Part shown: one piece after another, positions 50,897 to 59,576 of the stretch | How the letters are laid out: every line of letters begins with the position of its first letter | Numbering within the stretch: the first letter of the stretch is position 1 | Assembly (NCBI GenBank): GCA_965205535.1 | Contig: CBDBHH010000005.1 | Location: forward strand, 2,046,001 to 2,110,000 | Source of the DNA: UBA8079 sp965205535 | GTDB lineage: Bacteria; Pseudomonadota; Alphaproteobacteria; UBA6615 | Length of the DNA: 64,000 nucleotides | Direction: 5' to 3' | Program-made: the position numbers and the translations under genes | Notes under the pieces: generated by a model | Told to the model about the DNA's origin: nothing | Seen by the model: only the letters and a program-made list of their open reading frames with translations | Database searches by the model: none

Positions 50897-52654
50897 ATGA
50901 CTGACAAGCAACTCGACGGCGCACAACTCGCCATTCTGGCCAACCGGTTCGAGGGTATCTCCTCGAAGATGGGCAACACCCTGTTGCGGACCGGGCGATC
51001 CGGGGTGCTCAACCGGGCCAAGGACTTCTCTTGCTGTATCCTGACCGCGGATTGCGATCTGCTGGCCGTCGCCGAGAGCCTTCCGATCCATGTGCTTTCC
51101 GGACCGGACATCATGGCGCGCTCGATGAAGGAGTTTCATCCCGATCTGAAAAAGGGTGACGCCTTCCTGCACAACTCGCCCTACCACGGTTGCTCACATC
51201 CCGCAGATCACACGATCATCATGCCGGTGATCGACGATGACGGGGTTCATCATTTCACGGTCCTGGCCAAGGCCCATCAGGCCGACATCGGCAATTCAAT
51301 CCCGACGACCTATCACGGCACGGCGCGGGATGTTTATGAGGAAGGCGCGCTGATCTTCCCCGCGGTCCAGGTGCTCAAAAATTACGAGACCATCGAGGAC
51401 ATCGTACGAATGTGTCAGCTGCGCATCCGGGTACCGGAACAATGGCATGGCGACTTCCTGGCAATGCTGGGTTCGGCCCTGATCGGCGAGCGTGAACTTC
51501 TGGCGCTGGGCAAGGAAGTCGGCTGGGAGACCCTGCACGCCTTCATCGGTCAGTGGTTCGAGTATTCGGAGAAGCGGATGGCGGACGCCATCGGCGATGT
51601 GCCGAAGGGGCAGGCGTCAGCACAGTCGACCCATGACGCCATTCCGGGAACGCCCGACGAGGGCATTACCGTCACGTCGAACGTCACCGTCGATCCCGAG
51701 GCTGGACGTATCACGGTCGATCTGCGCGACAATGCGGACCAGATGAATTGCGGGCTGAATGTTTCGGAATCCTGCACCCGCACGGCGGCCTATATCGGCG
51801 TGTTCAACTCCATCGATCACACGGTACCGAAAAACGCAGGGTCGTTGCGCCGGATCGAGCTTCACCTCAAAGACGCAGGCGTGGTCGGGGTGCCGCAGCA
51901 TCCCATTAGCTGTTCGGCCTCGACGACTAATCTGGCTGATCGCATCGTGTCGGCGACCCAGCGCGCCATGGCGGAAATGGGCGACGGGTTCGGCATGGGC
52001 GAGGTGGGCTGCTTCTGTCCGCCCTCGACGGCGGTGGTTTCAGGCACCGATCCCCGCAACGGAAAACCCTACGTAAATCAGCTGTTCCTCGGTCACACGG
52101 CGGGTGCGGGGGCACCTCATCAGGACGCCTGGCTCACCATGCTGCACGTCGGCAATGGCGGTATGTGTTTCATCGATTCCGTCGAGCTGGATGAGGTCTA
52201 CACCCCGATCCATGTTCACACCCGTCGCCTGATCCCCGATAGCGAGGGGGCGGGACGCCATCGCGGTGCGCCGGGGATCGAAGTGGAATACGGACCCGTC
52301 GATTGCCGCATGGAGGCAGGCTTCGTGCATGACGGAAATATTCACGTGCCCCAGGGCGCGCGCGCGGGACTGCCGGCCGCACGGTCGAACCAGTTCAAGG
52401 CGACCCGAAACAAGGAACTCGAGACGCTCGAACAATGTTCGATCGTCTGGATTGAAGATGGCGAGACCCTTGTTTCGATTGCGCAGGGCGGGGGCGGTTA
52501 CGGTGATCCCAGGACTCGTGAACCCGACCGGGTGTTGCATGATGTGCGGGAGGGAATCGTCAGTCGGGCGCGGGCAGAAGAGGTTTACGGCGTGGCCATC
52601 GCAGACGACATGTCTGTCGATACTGCGCGAACAAGCGAGCTACGGTCGGCGTGA
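50897..52654 (+). CDS. hyuB: Hydantoinase/oxoprolinase B subunit (HyuB)
   Basis: The product has 585 residues. Family landmarks: RFEGISSKMGNTLLRTGRSGVLNRAKDFSCCI (about 16-48), HPDLKKGDAFLHNSPYHGCSHPADHT (about 80-105), DLRDNADQMNCGLN (about 275), and the C-terminal PLSIAQGGGGYGDP-type end VSIAQGGGGYGDPRTREP. It is the catalytic partner of the upstream HyuA. The last 45 residues (GIVSRARAEEVYGVAI) are the typical tail. Confidence 0.92.
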   Translation: MTDKQLDGAQLAILANRFEGISSKMGNTLLRTGRSGVLNRAKDFSCCILTADCDLLAVAESLPIHVLSGPDIMARSMKEFHPDLKKGDAFLHNSPYHGCSHPADHTIIMPVIDDDGVHHFTVLAKAHQADIGNSIPTTYHGTARDVYEEGALIFPAVQVLKNYETIEDIVRMCQLRIRVPEQWHGDFLAMLGSALIGERELLALGKEVGWETLHAFIGQWFEYSEKRMADAIGDVPKGQASAQSTHDAIPGTPDEGITVTSNVTVDPEAGRITVDLRDNADQMNCGLNVSESCTRTAAYIGVFNSIDHTVPKNAGSLRRIELHLKDAGVVGVPQHPISCSASTTNLADRIVSATQRAMAEMGDGFGMGEVGCFCPPSTAVVSGTDPRNGKPYVNQLFLGHTAGAGAPHQDAWLTMLHVGNGGMCFIDSVELDEVYTPIHVHTRRLIPDSEGAGRHRGAPGIEVEYGPVDCRMEAGFVHDGNIHVPQGARAGLPAARSNQFKATRNKELETLEQCSIVWIEDGETLVSIAQGGGGYGDPRTREPDRVLHDVREGIVSRARAEEVYGVAIADDMSVDTARTSELRSA

Positions 52655-52691
52655 GTGCCGGTTCGAATAATCAGGAAAAGGGAGAGTTCCA

Positions 52692-53453
52692 ATGCGTTTA
52701 AAAGACAAGGTGGCCATCGTCACAGGTGGTTCGGTCGGTATCGGCGCGGCAATCGCCAAGCGCTACGCAGCCGAAGGTGCAACCGTTGCGACGGTCTACA
52801 AGAGCAACGATGACGGTGCGGCCGGGATCATCAAGGAGATCACCGATGCCGGGGGCCAGGGCAAGGCCTTCAAGTCGGATGTGTCCAAGGTCGAGAATAT
52901 CGAGAAGCTGATCGCGGACGTGATCGCCGAGTTCGGGCGGGTCGATATCCTGGTCAACAATGCGGGTGTCTTCCGCACTGTGCCTGTGATGGAGACGACC
53001 GAAGAGATATGGGACGAGCAGCTCGATCTCAATCTCAAGGGCTACTTCTTCATGGTGAAGACACTGGTGCCGCATTTCCTTGAAAATGGCGGCGGCAAGG
53101 TAGTCAATATCTCTTCGATCGCCGGCACCGGTGCGTTCCCGAACTGCCCGGGTTACTGCGCATCGAAGGGCGGGGTCGTGAATATGACCCGTGCGCTCGC
53201 TGCCGAGCTGGGCAAGGAAAAGATCAACGTCAATTCGATCGCACCCGGTAATGTCGCGACGCCGCTGAACGCGCATCTGCGGGGTCCCGGCAATGAGGAG
53301 TATATGCAGTTGATGAAGACCTTCACGCCGACGGGCATCGACTTCATCGATCCCGAAGACATGACGGGCACCGCCGTGTTCCTCGCGACGGAGGATTCCC
53401 GGATGATTCACGGTGAAACGGTCATCGTCGATGCCGGCTGGTCTGTCTGGTAG
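52692..53453 (+). CDS. SDR-family oxidoreductase
   Basis: The product has 253 residues; GGGAGAG precedes ATG. A classical SDR with TGGSVGIG (about 12-19), NNAG (about 89), Ser in NISSIAG (about 141) and YCASKGGV (about 155). The C-terminus HGETVIVDAGWSVW is standard. After strand 2 the residues are YKSND, suggesting NADP. It follows hyuB by 37 bases and lies 10 bases before the MFS gene, so it likely processes a product of the hydantoinase-type reaction. Confidence 0.85.
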   Translation: MRLKDKVAIVTGGSVGIGAAIAKRYAAEGATVATVYKSNDDGAAGIIKEITDAGGQGKAFKSDVSKVENIEKLIADVIAEFGRVDILVNNAGVFRTVPVMETTEEIWDEQLDLNLKGYFFMVKTLVPHFLENGGGKVVNISSIAGTGAFPNCPGYCASKGGVVNMTRALAAELGKEKINVNSIAPGNVATPLNAHLRGPGNEEYMQLMKTFTPTGIDFIDPEDMTGTAVFLATEDSRMIHGETVIVDAGWSVW

Positions 53454-53463
53454 GAGCCAGTTT

Positions 53464-54666
53464 TTGCCCAATCGCGAGAATGCGCATTTTTTGCTGCTGA
53501 ACGTCGGTCATTTTCTCGACCACCTGTTCATGCTCATTTTCGCAACCGCCGCAGCGCTGGCGTTGGCCAGCGACTGGGGGATGAGCTACGGCCAGCTTAT
53601 TACCTACGCGACCCCCGGTTTCGTGGCCTTTGCGGTGTTCACCATTCCGGCGGGCTGGCTCGCGGACCGGTGGAGCCGCGAGGGCATGATGGCGGTGTTT
53701 TTCATCGGCATCGGTGCGTCGTCTGCCGCGACAGCGCTTGCGGACACGCCCCTGCAGATGGCGGTCGGCCTGTTTGCGATCGGTATGTTTGCCGCGATCT
53801 ATCATCCGGTCGGGATCGCACTTGTCGTCCACGGGCGAACGCGGACCGGGGTGCCGATCGCGGTGAATGGCGTCTTTGGTAATCTTGGCGTGGCCTCCGC
53901 CGCGCTGGTCACGGCATTGCTGATCGACAACATCGGGTGGCGCTCCGCGTTTGTCTGGCCGGGGCTCGTCTCGATGGCGCTGGGGCTGGTTTATATCGCG
54001 GTGGTCCGCGGCCGGAGCCACGAAGCCCGCGAACGCGCCCGGCCGGCCGCCGCGGGAGGTGCAGAATCCCTGGAACTCGGTCGTGCAACGATGATCCGCG
54101 TACTGGTCATCGTGCTCGTGACCTCGTCGCTGGGCGGCCTGATATTCCAGAGCACGACCTTCAGCCTGCCCAAGGTGTTTGATGAACAGCTGGGCTCGCT
54201 GGCCGTCTCGGCGACCGCCGTCGGGTCTTATGCGTTTCTGGCCTTCGCAATCGCTTCGATCGGCCAGCTGGTGGTGGGTTACCTCGTGGACCGCATGCCG
54301 GTGCGCCGGGTGTTCATGGTCGTGGCGGCGCTGCAGGCGGCGCTGTTTTCGGTGATGCCCGGCCTGACCGGCTGGACGGCGTTGCTCGTCGCCGTCGCGT
54401 TCATGTTTGCCGTGTTCAGCCAGATCCCGATCAACGACGTGCTCATTGGCCGGGTGGCGCGCAGCGAATGGCGTGCCCGGGTATACGCCCTGCGTTACAC
54501 GATCAACTTCTCGATCATCGCCTCGTCGGTGCCGCTGATCGGCTGGATACACGGCCGCTGGGGGTTCGATACCCTGTTCGTGATTTTGGCGATCACGGCC
54601 GTCGGCATTCTGGCGGCCGTGTCGTTGCTGCCCGCGCTTCGGTTTGCGGCGGCTCCCGCGGAGTAG
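53464..54666 (+). CDS. Major facilitator superfamily transporter
   Basis: The product has 400 residues with 12 membrane helices. The TTG at 53464 is preceded by AGGAG (53452-53456), overlapping the SDR stop; the longer frame back to 53413 would overlap the SDR and lacks a site. The MFS loop 2-3 motif is visible as GWLADRWSREGMMAVFFIG (about 68), and the second-half counterpart as GYLVDRMPVRRVFM (about 278). Substrate unknown; co-transcription with hyuAB suggests import or export of a cyclic amide or its product. Confidence 0.85.
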   Translation: MPNRENAHFLLLNVGHFLDHLFMLIFATAAALALASDWGMSYGQLITYATPGFVAFAVFTIPAGWLADRWSREGMMAVFFIGIGASSAATALADTPLQMAVGLFAIGMFAAIYHPVGIALVVHGRTRTGVPIAVNGVFGNLGVASAALVTALLIDNIGWRSAFVWPGLVSMALGLVYIAVVRGRSHEARERARPAAAGGAESLELGRATMIRVLVIVLVTSSLGGLIFQSTTFSLPKVFDEQLGSLAVSATAVGSYAFLAFAIASIGQLVVGYLVDRMPVRRVFMVVAALQAALFSVMPGLTGWTALLVAVAFMFAVFSQIPINDVLIGRVARSEWRARVYALRYTINFSIIASSVPLIGWIHGRWGFDTLFVILAITAVGILAAVSLLPALRFAAAPAE

Positions 54667-54667
54667 C

Positions 54668-55504
54668 TCAGCTCAGATCGAAGCCTTTTTTGCGGATATA
54701 GGCACCGAAATCGGTGCGCTGGGGCTCGGCATACTGGCGGGCCTTGTCTTCCGACCAGGTATAGGGATCGCGCGTACCGAAGCGATCGGGGTCGCGTTGT
54801 GAGCCGTAGGGGCGTAGTTCCGCGCGCCGCGCGTCATAGGCCTCAATCGCATCCCACTGCGCGTCTTCGTTGTAGGTGTCGGTGTGGACGGTCGCTTCCA
54901 GGGGCAGGCGTAAATTGACCCGCGGTGAACGACCCGGCCAGCCAAGTGTCATCCCGGCGACCGGGAAGACCCAGTCCGGTAAATCCAGCAATTCGTTCAC
55001 GACTTCCAGATGGTCGCGAATGGTGCTGATGGGGCAGGTGCCCAGGCCGGCGGCGTCGGCTGCCGTCACGAAGGCGGATAGCGCGATTCCGGCGTCAACG
55101 CCGGCATTGAAGAACGCGTCGAGGTGATCGTTTTCGAAAGGATGGCCGTGCCGTTCGTGAATCTGGCGCAGACGTCGGTTGTTGCCGCAGAAGACGAGGA
55201 AGACCGGCGCGTCGGCGATCCAGGGGCTGTCGGGGAAGAGTGCATTGATGGTGGCGCGTTTCCTGGCGTCGCTCACGATGATGATGTCGCGTTGCTGCAA
55301 GTCGCTCTTGGTGGGTGACGAAAGCGCGAGCGCGCAGAGCTGCCGCACCAGACCCGAACTCAGCGGTGTGTCGGTATAGCTACGGCAGGATTGGTGGTTG
55401 GCGATGGAGTGCCAGGTGCCGGCTTCGGGGGCGTCTGGAATATCCTGCGGCGCATCGTCGAAGCGGAGCTGCAGCAGGTCTTCGACGCCGGGTGTATCGG
55501 CCAT
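54668..55504 (-). CDS. Nitroreductase-family FMN oxidoreductase
   Basis: The product has 278 residues. The NfsA/nitroreductase fold begins with HQSCRSYTDTPLSSGLVRQLCALALSSPTKSDLQQRDIIIV (about 36-76), where the Arg-Ser-Tyr pattern and SPTKSDLQ contact FMN. FFNAGVDAGIALSAFVTAADAAGLGTCPI (about 131-160) and the MTLGWP loop (about 186) follow. The C-terminal RTDFGAYIRKKGF matches the NADPH-binding region. It reduces nitro compounds, quinones or similar acceptors. It converges with the MFS gene with one base between, and lies 38 bases after the CoA ligase on the same strand. Confidence 0.87.
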   Translation of the reverse strand: MADTPGVEDLLQLRFDDAPQDIPDAPEAGTWHSIANHQSCRSYTDTPLSSGLVRQLCALALSSPTKSDLQQRDIIIVSDARKRATINALFPDSPWIADAPVFLVFCGNNRRLRQIHERHGHPFENDHLDAFFNAGVDAGIALSAFVTAADAAGLGTCPISTIRDHLEVVNELLDLPDWVFPVAGMTLGWPGRSPRVNLRLPLEATVHTDTYNEDAQWDAIEAYDARRAELRPYGSQRDPDRFGTRDPYTWSEDKARQYAEPQRTDFGAYIRKKGFDLS

Positions 55505-55542
55505 GGTCGCTCATCCCTTAATGGTGTCGCGTGGCGTTGATG

Positions 55543-57165
55543 CTACGCCGACGGAAGTTGGTGGTCGCCGAATTGCTCGCGCAGCTTGGTCTTGAGGACC
55601 TTGCCGGTCGCGCCCAGCGGAAGTTCGTCGATATAGACCGTATCGTCGGGCAGGCACCACTTTGTCAGCTTGTCGCTCAAGAAAGCCGACATTTCAGCAT
55701 GACTTGGGGATTTACCCGCCGCCGGGACGATAACCAGAAGGGGACGCTCGTCCCATTTCGGGTGTGGAATGCCGATGACGGCTGCCTGGGTCACGTCCGG
55801 ATGCCCCATCGCAAGATTCTCGATCTCGATCGAGCTGATCCATTCTCCGCCGGATTTGATGACGTCCTTCGACCGGTCGGTTATTTCCATATAGCCCTCT
55901 GGGTCGATCGTGGCGACGTCGCCGGTCGCAAACCAGCCCTCGGTATCGTGTGATTCCGATTGGTCCATCTTGAAGTAGCTGTCGATGATCCAGGGGCCGC
56001 GCACATGCAAGTCGCCGAACGCCTTGCCGTCATGGGGAAGTGCATTACCGGCATCGTCGGTAATGCGCATTTCAACCCCGTATACCGGTCGACCCTGCTT
56101 GGTTTGCTGGCGCAGCCGTATTGTGTCGTCAGTCATCGACGGTTTGGGGATCGAAACCGCGCCCAGCGGGCTGGTCTCGGTCATGCCCCAGGCATGACGT
56201 ACCTCGACGTCGTAGTCGTCTTGGAATTCGCGGATCATCGATTCGGGGCAGGCGGAACCGCCGATGACCGTGCGTTTGAGCGTGGGTGCGTTTGACGATG
56301 TATCACGCCAGTGGGCCAGCAGCATGAGCCAGATTGTCGGCACGCCGGCCGCGAATGTTACGTCCTCTGCCACCATCAGTTCGTGAATGCTGGCGCCATC
56401 GAGTTTCGGCCCCGGCAACACCAGCTTGGCGCCGACCATGGTTGCGCCATAGGGAATGCCCCAGGCGTTGACGTGGAACATCGGAACCACGGGCAGCACG
56501 ACCTCGTTCTCACCCATGTGCAGGACATCGGGCAGCGCGGAGGCATAAGCGTGGATCACGGTCGAGCGATGGCTGAAAAGCGCGCCTTTCGGGTTGCCGG
56601 TCGTGCCCGACGTGTAACAGAGTGAAGACGCCGTCTTTTCGTCGAACGTCGGCCATTCGAGATCGTCGGAATGTCCGTCGATCAGCTCTTCGTAACAGAG
56701 AATATTCGCCAGATCCGTCTCGGGCATGTTTGCGCGATCGGTCATCACGATCACGCCTTTCAGATGCGTCAGATCATCCGCGACCGCCTCGATCAGCGGG
56801 ACGAGGTTCGCATCCACGAAGACATAGGCGTCTTCAGCGTGGTTCATGATGTAGGTGAGCTGGCTCGGGTGCAGCCGCGGGTTCAGCGTGTGGGTGACGG
56901 CACCGATCCCTGACACCGCGTAATACACCTCGAAATGGCGGTGGGTGTTCCAGGCCATGGTCGCGATCCGGTCGCCGAGTTTGACGTTGAGCGCCTGCAG
57001 GGTGTTGGCGAGCCTGCGCGCGCGTGTGTGGGCGTCCCGGTAGGTGTAGCGGTGGATCGGGCCTTCGACTGTGCGGGACACGATCTCGCGGTTACCGGAC
57101 GCGAAATCGGCATGCTCCAGCAGGCTCGAGATCAGCAGCGGCTTGTCCATGATTTGTCCGAGCAT
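55543..57165 (-). CDS. Fatty-acid-type CoA ligase (AMP-forming)
   Basis: The product has 540 residues; GGGAGG six bases before the ATG. Adenylation motifs in order: SSLCYTSGTTGNPKGALFSHRS (about 180), HAWGMTETSPLGA (about 318), GWFATGDVATI (about 415) and the hinge ITDRSKDVIKSGGEWISSIEIE. The catalytic Lys is in LPLGATGKVLKTKL near the end. It resembles medium/long-chain acyl-CoA synthetases that activate free fatty or aryl acids. It is probably co-transcribed with the downstream nitroreductase and possibly the upstream hydrolase. Confidence 0.9.
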   Translation of the reverse strand: MLGQIMDKPLLISSLLEHADFASGNREIVSRTVEGPIHRYTYRDAHTRARRLANTLQALNVKLGDRIATMAWNTHRHFEVYYAVSGIGAVTHTLNPRLHPSQLTYIMNHAEDAYVFVDANLVPLIEAVADDLTHLKGVIVMTDRANMPETDLANILCYEELIDGHSDDLEWPTFDEKTASSLCYTSGTTGNPKGALFSHRSTVIHAYASALPDVLHMGENEVVLPVVPMFHVNAWGIPYGATMVGAKLVLPGPKLDGASIHELMVAEDVTFAAGVPTIWLMLLAHWRDTSSNAPTLKRTVIGGSACPESMIREFQDDYDVEVRHAWGMTETSPLGAVSIPKPSMTDDTIRLRQQTKQGRPVYGVEMRITDDAGNALPHDGKAFGDLHVRGPWIIDSYFKMDQSESHDTEGWFATGDVATIDPEGYMEITDRSKDVIKSGGEWISSIEIENLAMGHPDVTQAAVIGIPHPKWDERPLLVIVPAAGKSPSHAEMSAFLSDKLTKWCLPDDTVYIDELPLGATGKVLKTKLREQFGDHQLPSA

Positions 57166-57255
57166 GAACGTTCCTCCCTAAATTTTCCGGTGTTGGTCAC
57201 CGGTATATCTGCGAAGTATCAACCGCCGCGGGGCATGGCTCAAGGGCGCAGACGC

Positions 57256-58023
57256 CTAGCGCGTGACCCGTTGCAGGAATTCGAGACATATTTCGGCAAA
57301 CCCGTCCGGGTCTTCCATCAGCGCCACATGCCCCGTCCCCTCCAGAATTTTCAGCTCCGAACCCGGAATCTGCGCATGGATTTCGGCAGAAAGATGCGGA
57401 GACGCGATCAGATCGAGATCAGAACAGGTGACAAGCGTCGGGACATCGATTGCTGGCAGGCGGTCATAGGTGTCTCCCGCAATGCAGGCCTCAAGTTGAC
57501 CGATCCAGCCTGCGTTGACCGGTGATTTTTCGAGCAGAAACTGGCGGTGGGCCTCCATTTCGTCGACATGGTCGTCGTAATAAGCACTGGCGTGGAGCGC
57601 CAGCATGCTGATCTCGGCCAGTGCAACCCGTTGGTCGTGCTTGGCGAGATACAGGCGGGTCTCCTGGAATTTCTTGAGCCGGGCACCGTTTCGGGTCCAG
57701 CTGTGGTGGATGCCGAGGCTGAGGACGCGTTCGGGGTGATTGAGTGCAAGTTCCTGGGAAATATGGCCGCCCATGGAAAAGCCCATCACATGGGCAGCAT
57801 CATCGGCCATATCGGCAAGGCTGTAACCGACTTGCGGCACGCTGGACTCCCCGACACCCCGGTTATCGAACACGATCGTACGGAAAGAAGATGCAAAGTG
57901 CGGGATCTGGCCTGCCCAGAATCCCAAATCATGGCCGGTGCCGCTCACAAGGATAAGCGGCGGTCCGTCTCCGTGTATCTCGTAGTTGATCTCGACGCCT
58001 TCGCGCGGTGGGGTCATCGGCAT
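57256..58023 (-). CDS. Alpha/beta hydrolase with shortened core
   Basis: The product has 255 residues; GGAG seven bases before the ATG. Typical alpha/beta-hydrolase pieces: LILVSGTGHDLGFWAGQIPHF (oxyanion region, about 24), FDNRGVGESS (about 50), the nucleophile elbow GFSMGGH (about 81), CSDLDLIASP (acid, about 206) and GTGHVALMEDP (His, about 233). The stretch SLADMADDAAHVMGFSMGG lacks the roughly 12 residues (usually xLLDALGIEK) found between ADDAA and HVxGFS in close relatives. It looks like an in-frame deletion of helix A's end and may impair folding. Otherwise complete. Confidence 0.82.
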   Translation of the reverse strand: MPMTPPREGVEINYEIHGDGPPLILVSGTGHDLGFWAGQIPHFASSFRTIVFDNRGVGESSVPQVGYSLADMADDAAHVMGFSMGGHISQELALNHPERVLSLGIHHSWTRNGARLKKFQETRLYLAKHDQRVALAEISMLALHASAYYDDHVDEMEAHRQFLLEKSPVNAGWIGQLEACIAGDTYDRLPAIDVPTLVTCSDLDLIASPHLSAEIHAQIPGSELKILEGTGHVALMEDPDGFAEICLEFLQRVTR

Positions 58024-58093
58024 GGAAGCACTCCGGAAATATGGGTTCGTTCAGCATGACCACGCCCGGATGTGCGTTCAAGGGCATGGGTAC

Positions 58094-58126
58094 GGAAAAC
58101 CGCCCCGGGCGACGACCCGGAGCGGT
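58094..58126 (-). terminator. Terminator-like hairpin, minus strand
   Basis: The stem ACCGCTCCGGG pairs with CCCGGGGCGGT (one mismatch) when read on the minus strand, then TTTTCC. It ends the small membrane-protein transcript before the hydrolase. Confidence 0.6.
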
Positions 58127-58188
58127 TCCAAAATCATCAAATGTCACCTTCGGGTCGGCATTGCTGCACGCCCGGAGGCTTAAGCCCT

Positions 58189-58428
58189 CTAACCCGGATT
58201 TCTTTTGGCGAACAGCCAGAGAATGATCGCAACTGCGATCAGTCCGACCACTCCGTTATCGCCGAGTGTCTGAATCAAGCTGATCAGCTCGTTCACGACG
58301 CCGCCGAAGAACGGCAGTTCGCCGGTAGTAAGGATATCCAGCACAATCGCAAGGGCGATGAGCAGGAGGCCAAGCTCGGTTATCTGGACTATGATCTTTT
58401 TGACTTTATCCATCGCATTTTCGGGCAT
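58189..58428 (-). CDS. Small two-helix membrane protein
   Basis: The product has 79 residues. AGGGGGA before the ATG at 58428 supports this start, with a second Met (MDKVKK) at codon 6. Two hydrophobic segments (about 16-33, IVQITELGLLLIALAIVLDI, and about 58-72, VVGLIAVAIILWLF) flank a Gly-rich extracytoplasmic loop. It ends KRNPG. I do not recognise a named family. It has its own terminator downstream and a long AT-rich region upstream, so it is probably a single-gene unit. Confidence 0.6.
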   Translation of the reverse strand: MPENAMDKVKKIIVQITELGLLLIALAIVLDILTTGELPFFGGVVNELISLIQTLGDNGVVGLIAVAIILWLFAKRNPG

Positions 58429-58951
58429 GCAGTCCCCCTTCTGGGTTATTTCAGACTTAATCAGTCTTTTAAACCACGATATGTTGTGGGCCGCGGGAAG
58501 TATCCCACAACATGTTCGAATTCTGTCAAGGCTGCGAATACAGTAGAAATATACGCGGTAAAGTAAAAAATCATGAATATTTCAAATTGAACGACATAAA
58601 TTCTGTAAAAATTAAAAAATAATGGGATATGGTGACAAAAATGGCATCCATTATCGAGTTTATTCAATAAAATAGCCATGTTGGGCAGATATTTCGTGTT
58701 TTTATTTGTATTTTCCGGGTGCGGAGACGGCGGCATTGAAATGGCGTCGAAATAGGCAGGTCATGACGGTTCGTCATATGGGTGGCGGCTAGGGTCATGT
58801 TCGCGCGATTCGGCCCGATGACCGGTGCCCACGAAGTGATCGCGAACGCGCCAGGCGGTTGCATTACCGGCTGCGTGGACGCTAAATCTCGACCTTATTG
58901 TTTTCCCGGCCATCGGCGCGTGGAAGACCCGGGAATCAAGAGGTAGAACGC
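58429..58951. other. AT-rich intergenic region between divergent genes
   Basis: About 520 bases, with 58550-58700 far more AT-rich than the surrounding genome. No supportable protein or RNA gene is visible; a 91-residue minus-strand frame has no ribosome site or family. It contains the inverted repeat at 58481-58513 and probably promoters for both flanking genes. Confidence 0.5.
58481..58513. repeat. Inverted repeat, 10-bp arms
   Basis: ATGTTGTGGG (58481-58490) and CCCACAACAT (58504-58513) are perfect inverse copies around 13 bases. It lies 53-85 bases upstream of the small membrane-protein start. It may be an operator or an RNA hairpin in the leader of that gene. Confidence 0.55.
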
Positions 58952-59452
58952 ATGCCGGAAGCATCCTTCGACAGTCGTGAGTTTCGCAACGCATTGAGCA
59001 ATTTCGCGACCGGTGTCACGATCATTACGGCGAAAGGCGAAAACGGAGAACTGGTTGGGGTCACCGCCAGCTCCTTTAATTCCGTATCCCTCGATCCGCC
59101 GCTCATTCTCTGGAGCCTCGACCGCAACTCGGCCAGTCTGCAGGTTATCGAGGCGGCGAGCCATTTTTGTGTGCATATCCTGAGCGATGCACAGGGCGAG
59201 GAGTGCATGGCATTTGCGAAGTCCGGTGAGGACAAGTTTGCTGATCTCGAATGCGCAGAAGGCCTGGGAGGCGCACCGCTCATTGATGGGTGCCTGGCGC
59301 GATTCGAGTGCCGCAACGTGGTGCATCATGACGGGGGAGACCATGTGATCATCGTCGGTGAAGTCGAGCGTTTCGACGTCCAGGACGGCGAACCGCTCAT
59401 ATTTTTCCGCGGCAAGTTGAGCAATCTTGCACCACAGGGCGGAGACGCCTGA
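58952..59452 (+). CDS. Flavin reductase domain protein
   Basis: The product has 166 residues. ATG at 58952 follows AGAGG; the frame runs back to 58898 without a site. The FMN-binding split-barrel reductase fold shows FRNALSNFATGVTIITA (about 9-25), VGVTASSFNSVSLDPPLILWSL (about 32-55), FCVHILSDAQ (about 71) and a C-terminal HVIIVGEVERFDVQDGEPLIFFRGKL. It supplies reduced flavin to a two-component monooxygenase (HpaC type). No oxygenase partner is adjacent; mmsA follows. Confidence 0.87.
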   Translation: MPEASFDSREFRNALSNFATGVTIITAKGENGELVGVTASSFNSVSLDPPLILWSLDRNSASLQVIEAASHFCVHILSDAQGEECMAFAKSGEDKFADLECAEGLGGAPLIDGCLARFECRNVVHHDGGDHVIIVGEVERFDVQDGEPLIFFRGKLSNLAPQGGDA

Positions 59453-59576
59453 ATATCCCTATTGTCGGCTTGCTGGGAGTCCCCCTGTCTTCCATAGCCC
59501 GCTATAATCAACGAACACATCCGCGCAGTCGGATGCCGAAAAAGAGGCGCTTGCGCCCATGGAGGAGAAATCGGTC

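Noticed and set aside
58461..58736. A 91-codon minus-strand ORF in the AT-rich gap
   Set aside because: No ribosome site and no recognisable domain; AT-rich sequence readily gives Phe/Asn/Ile-rich frames.
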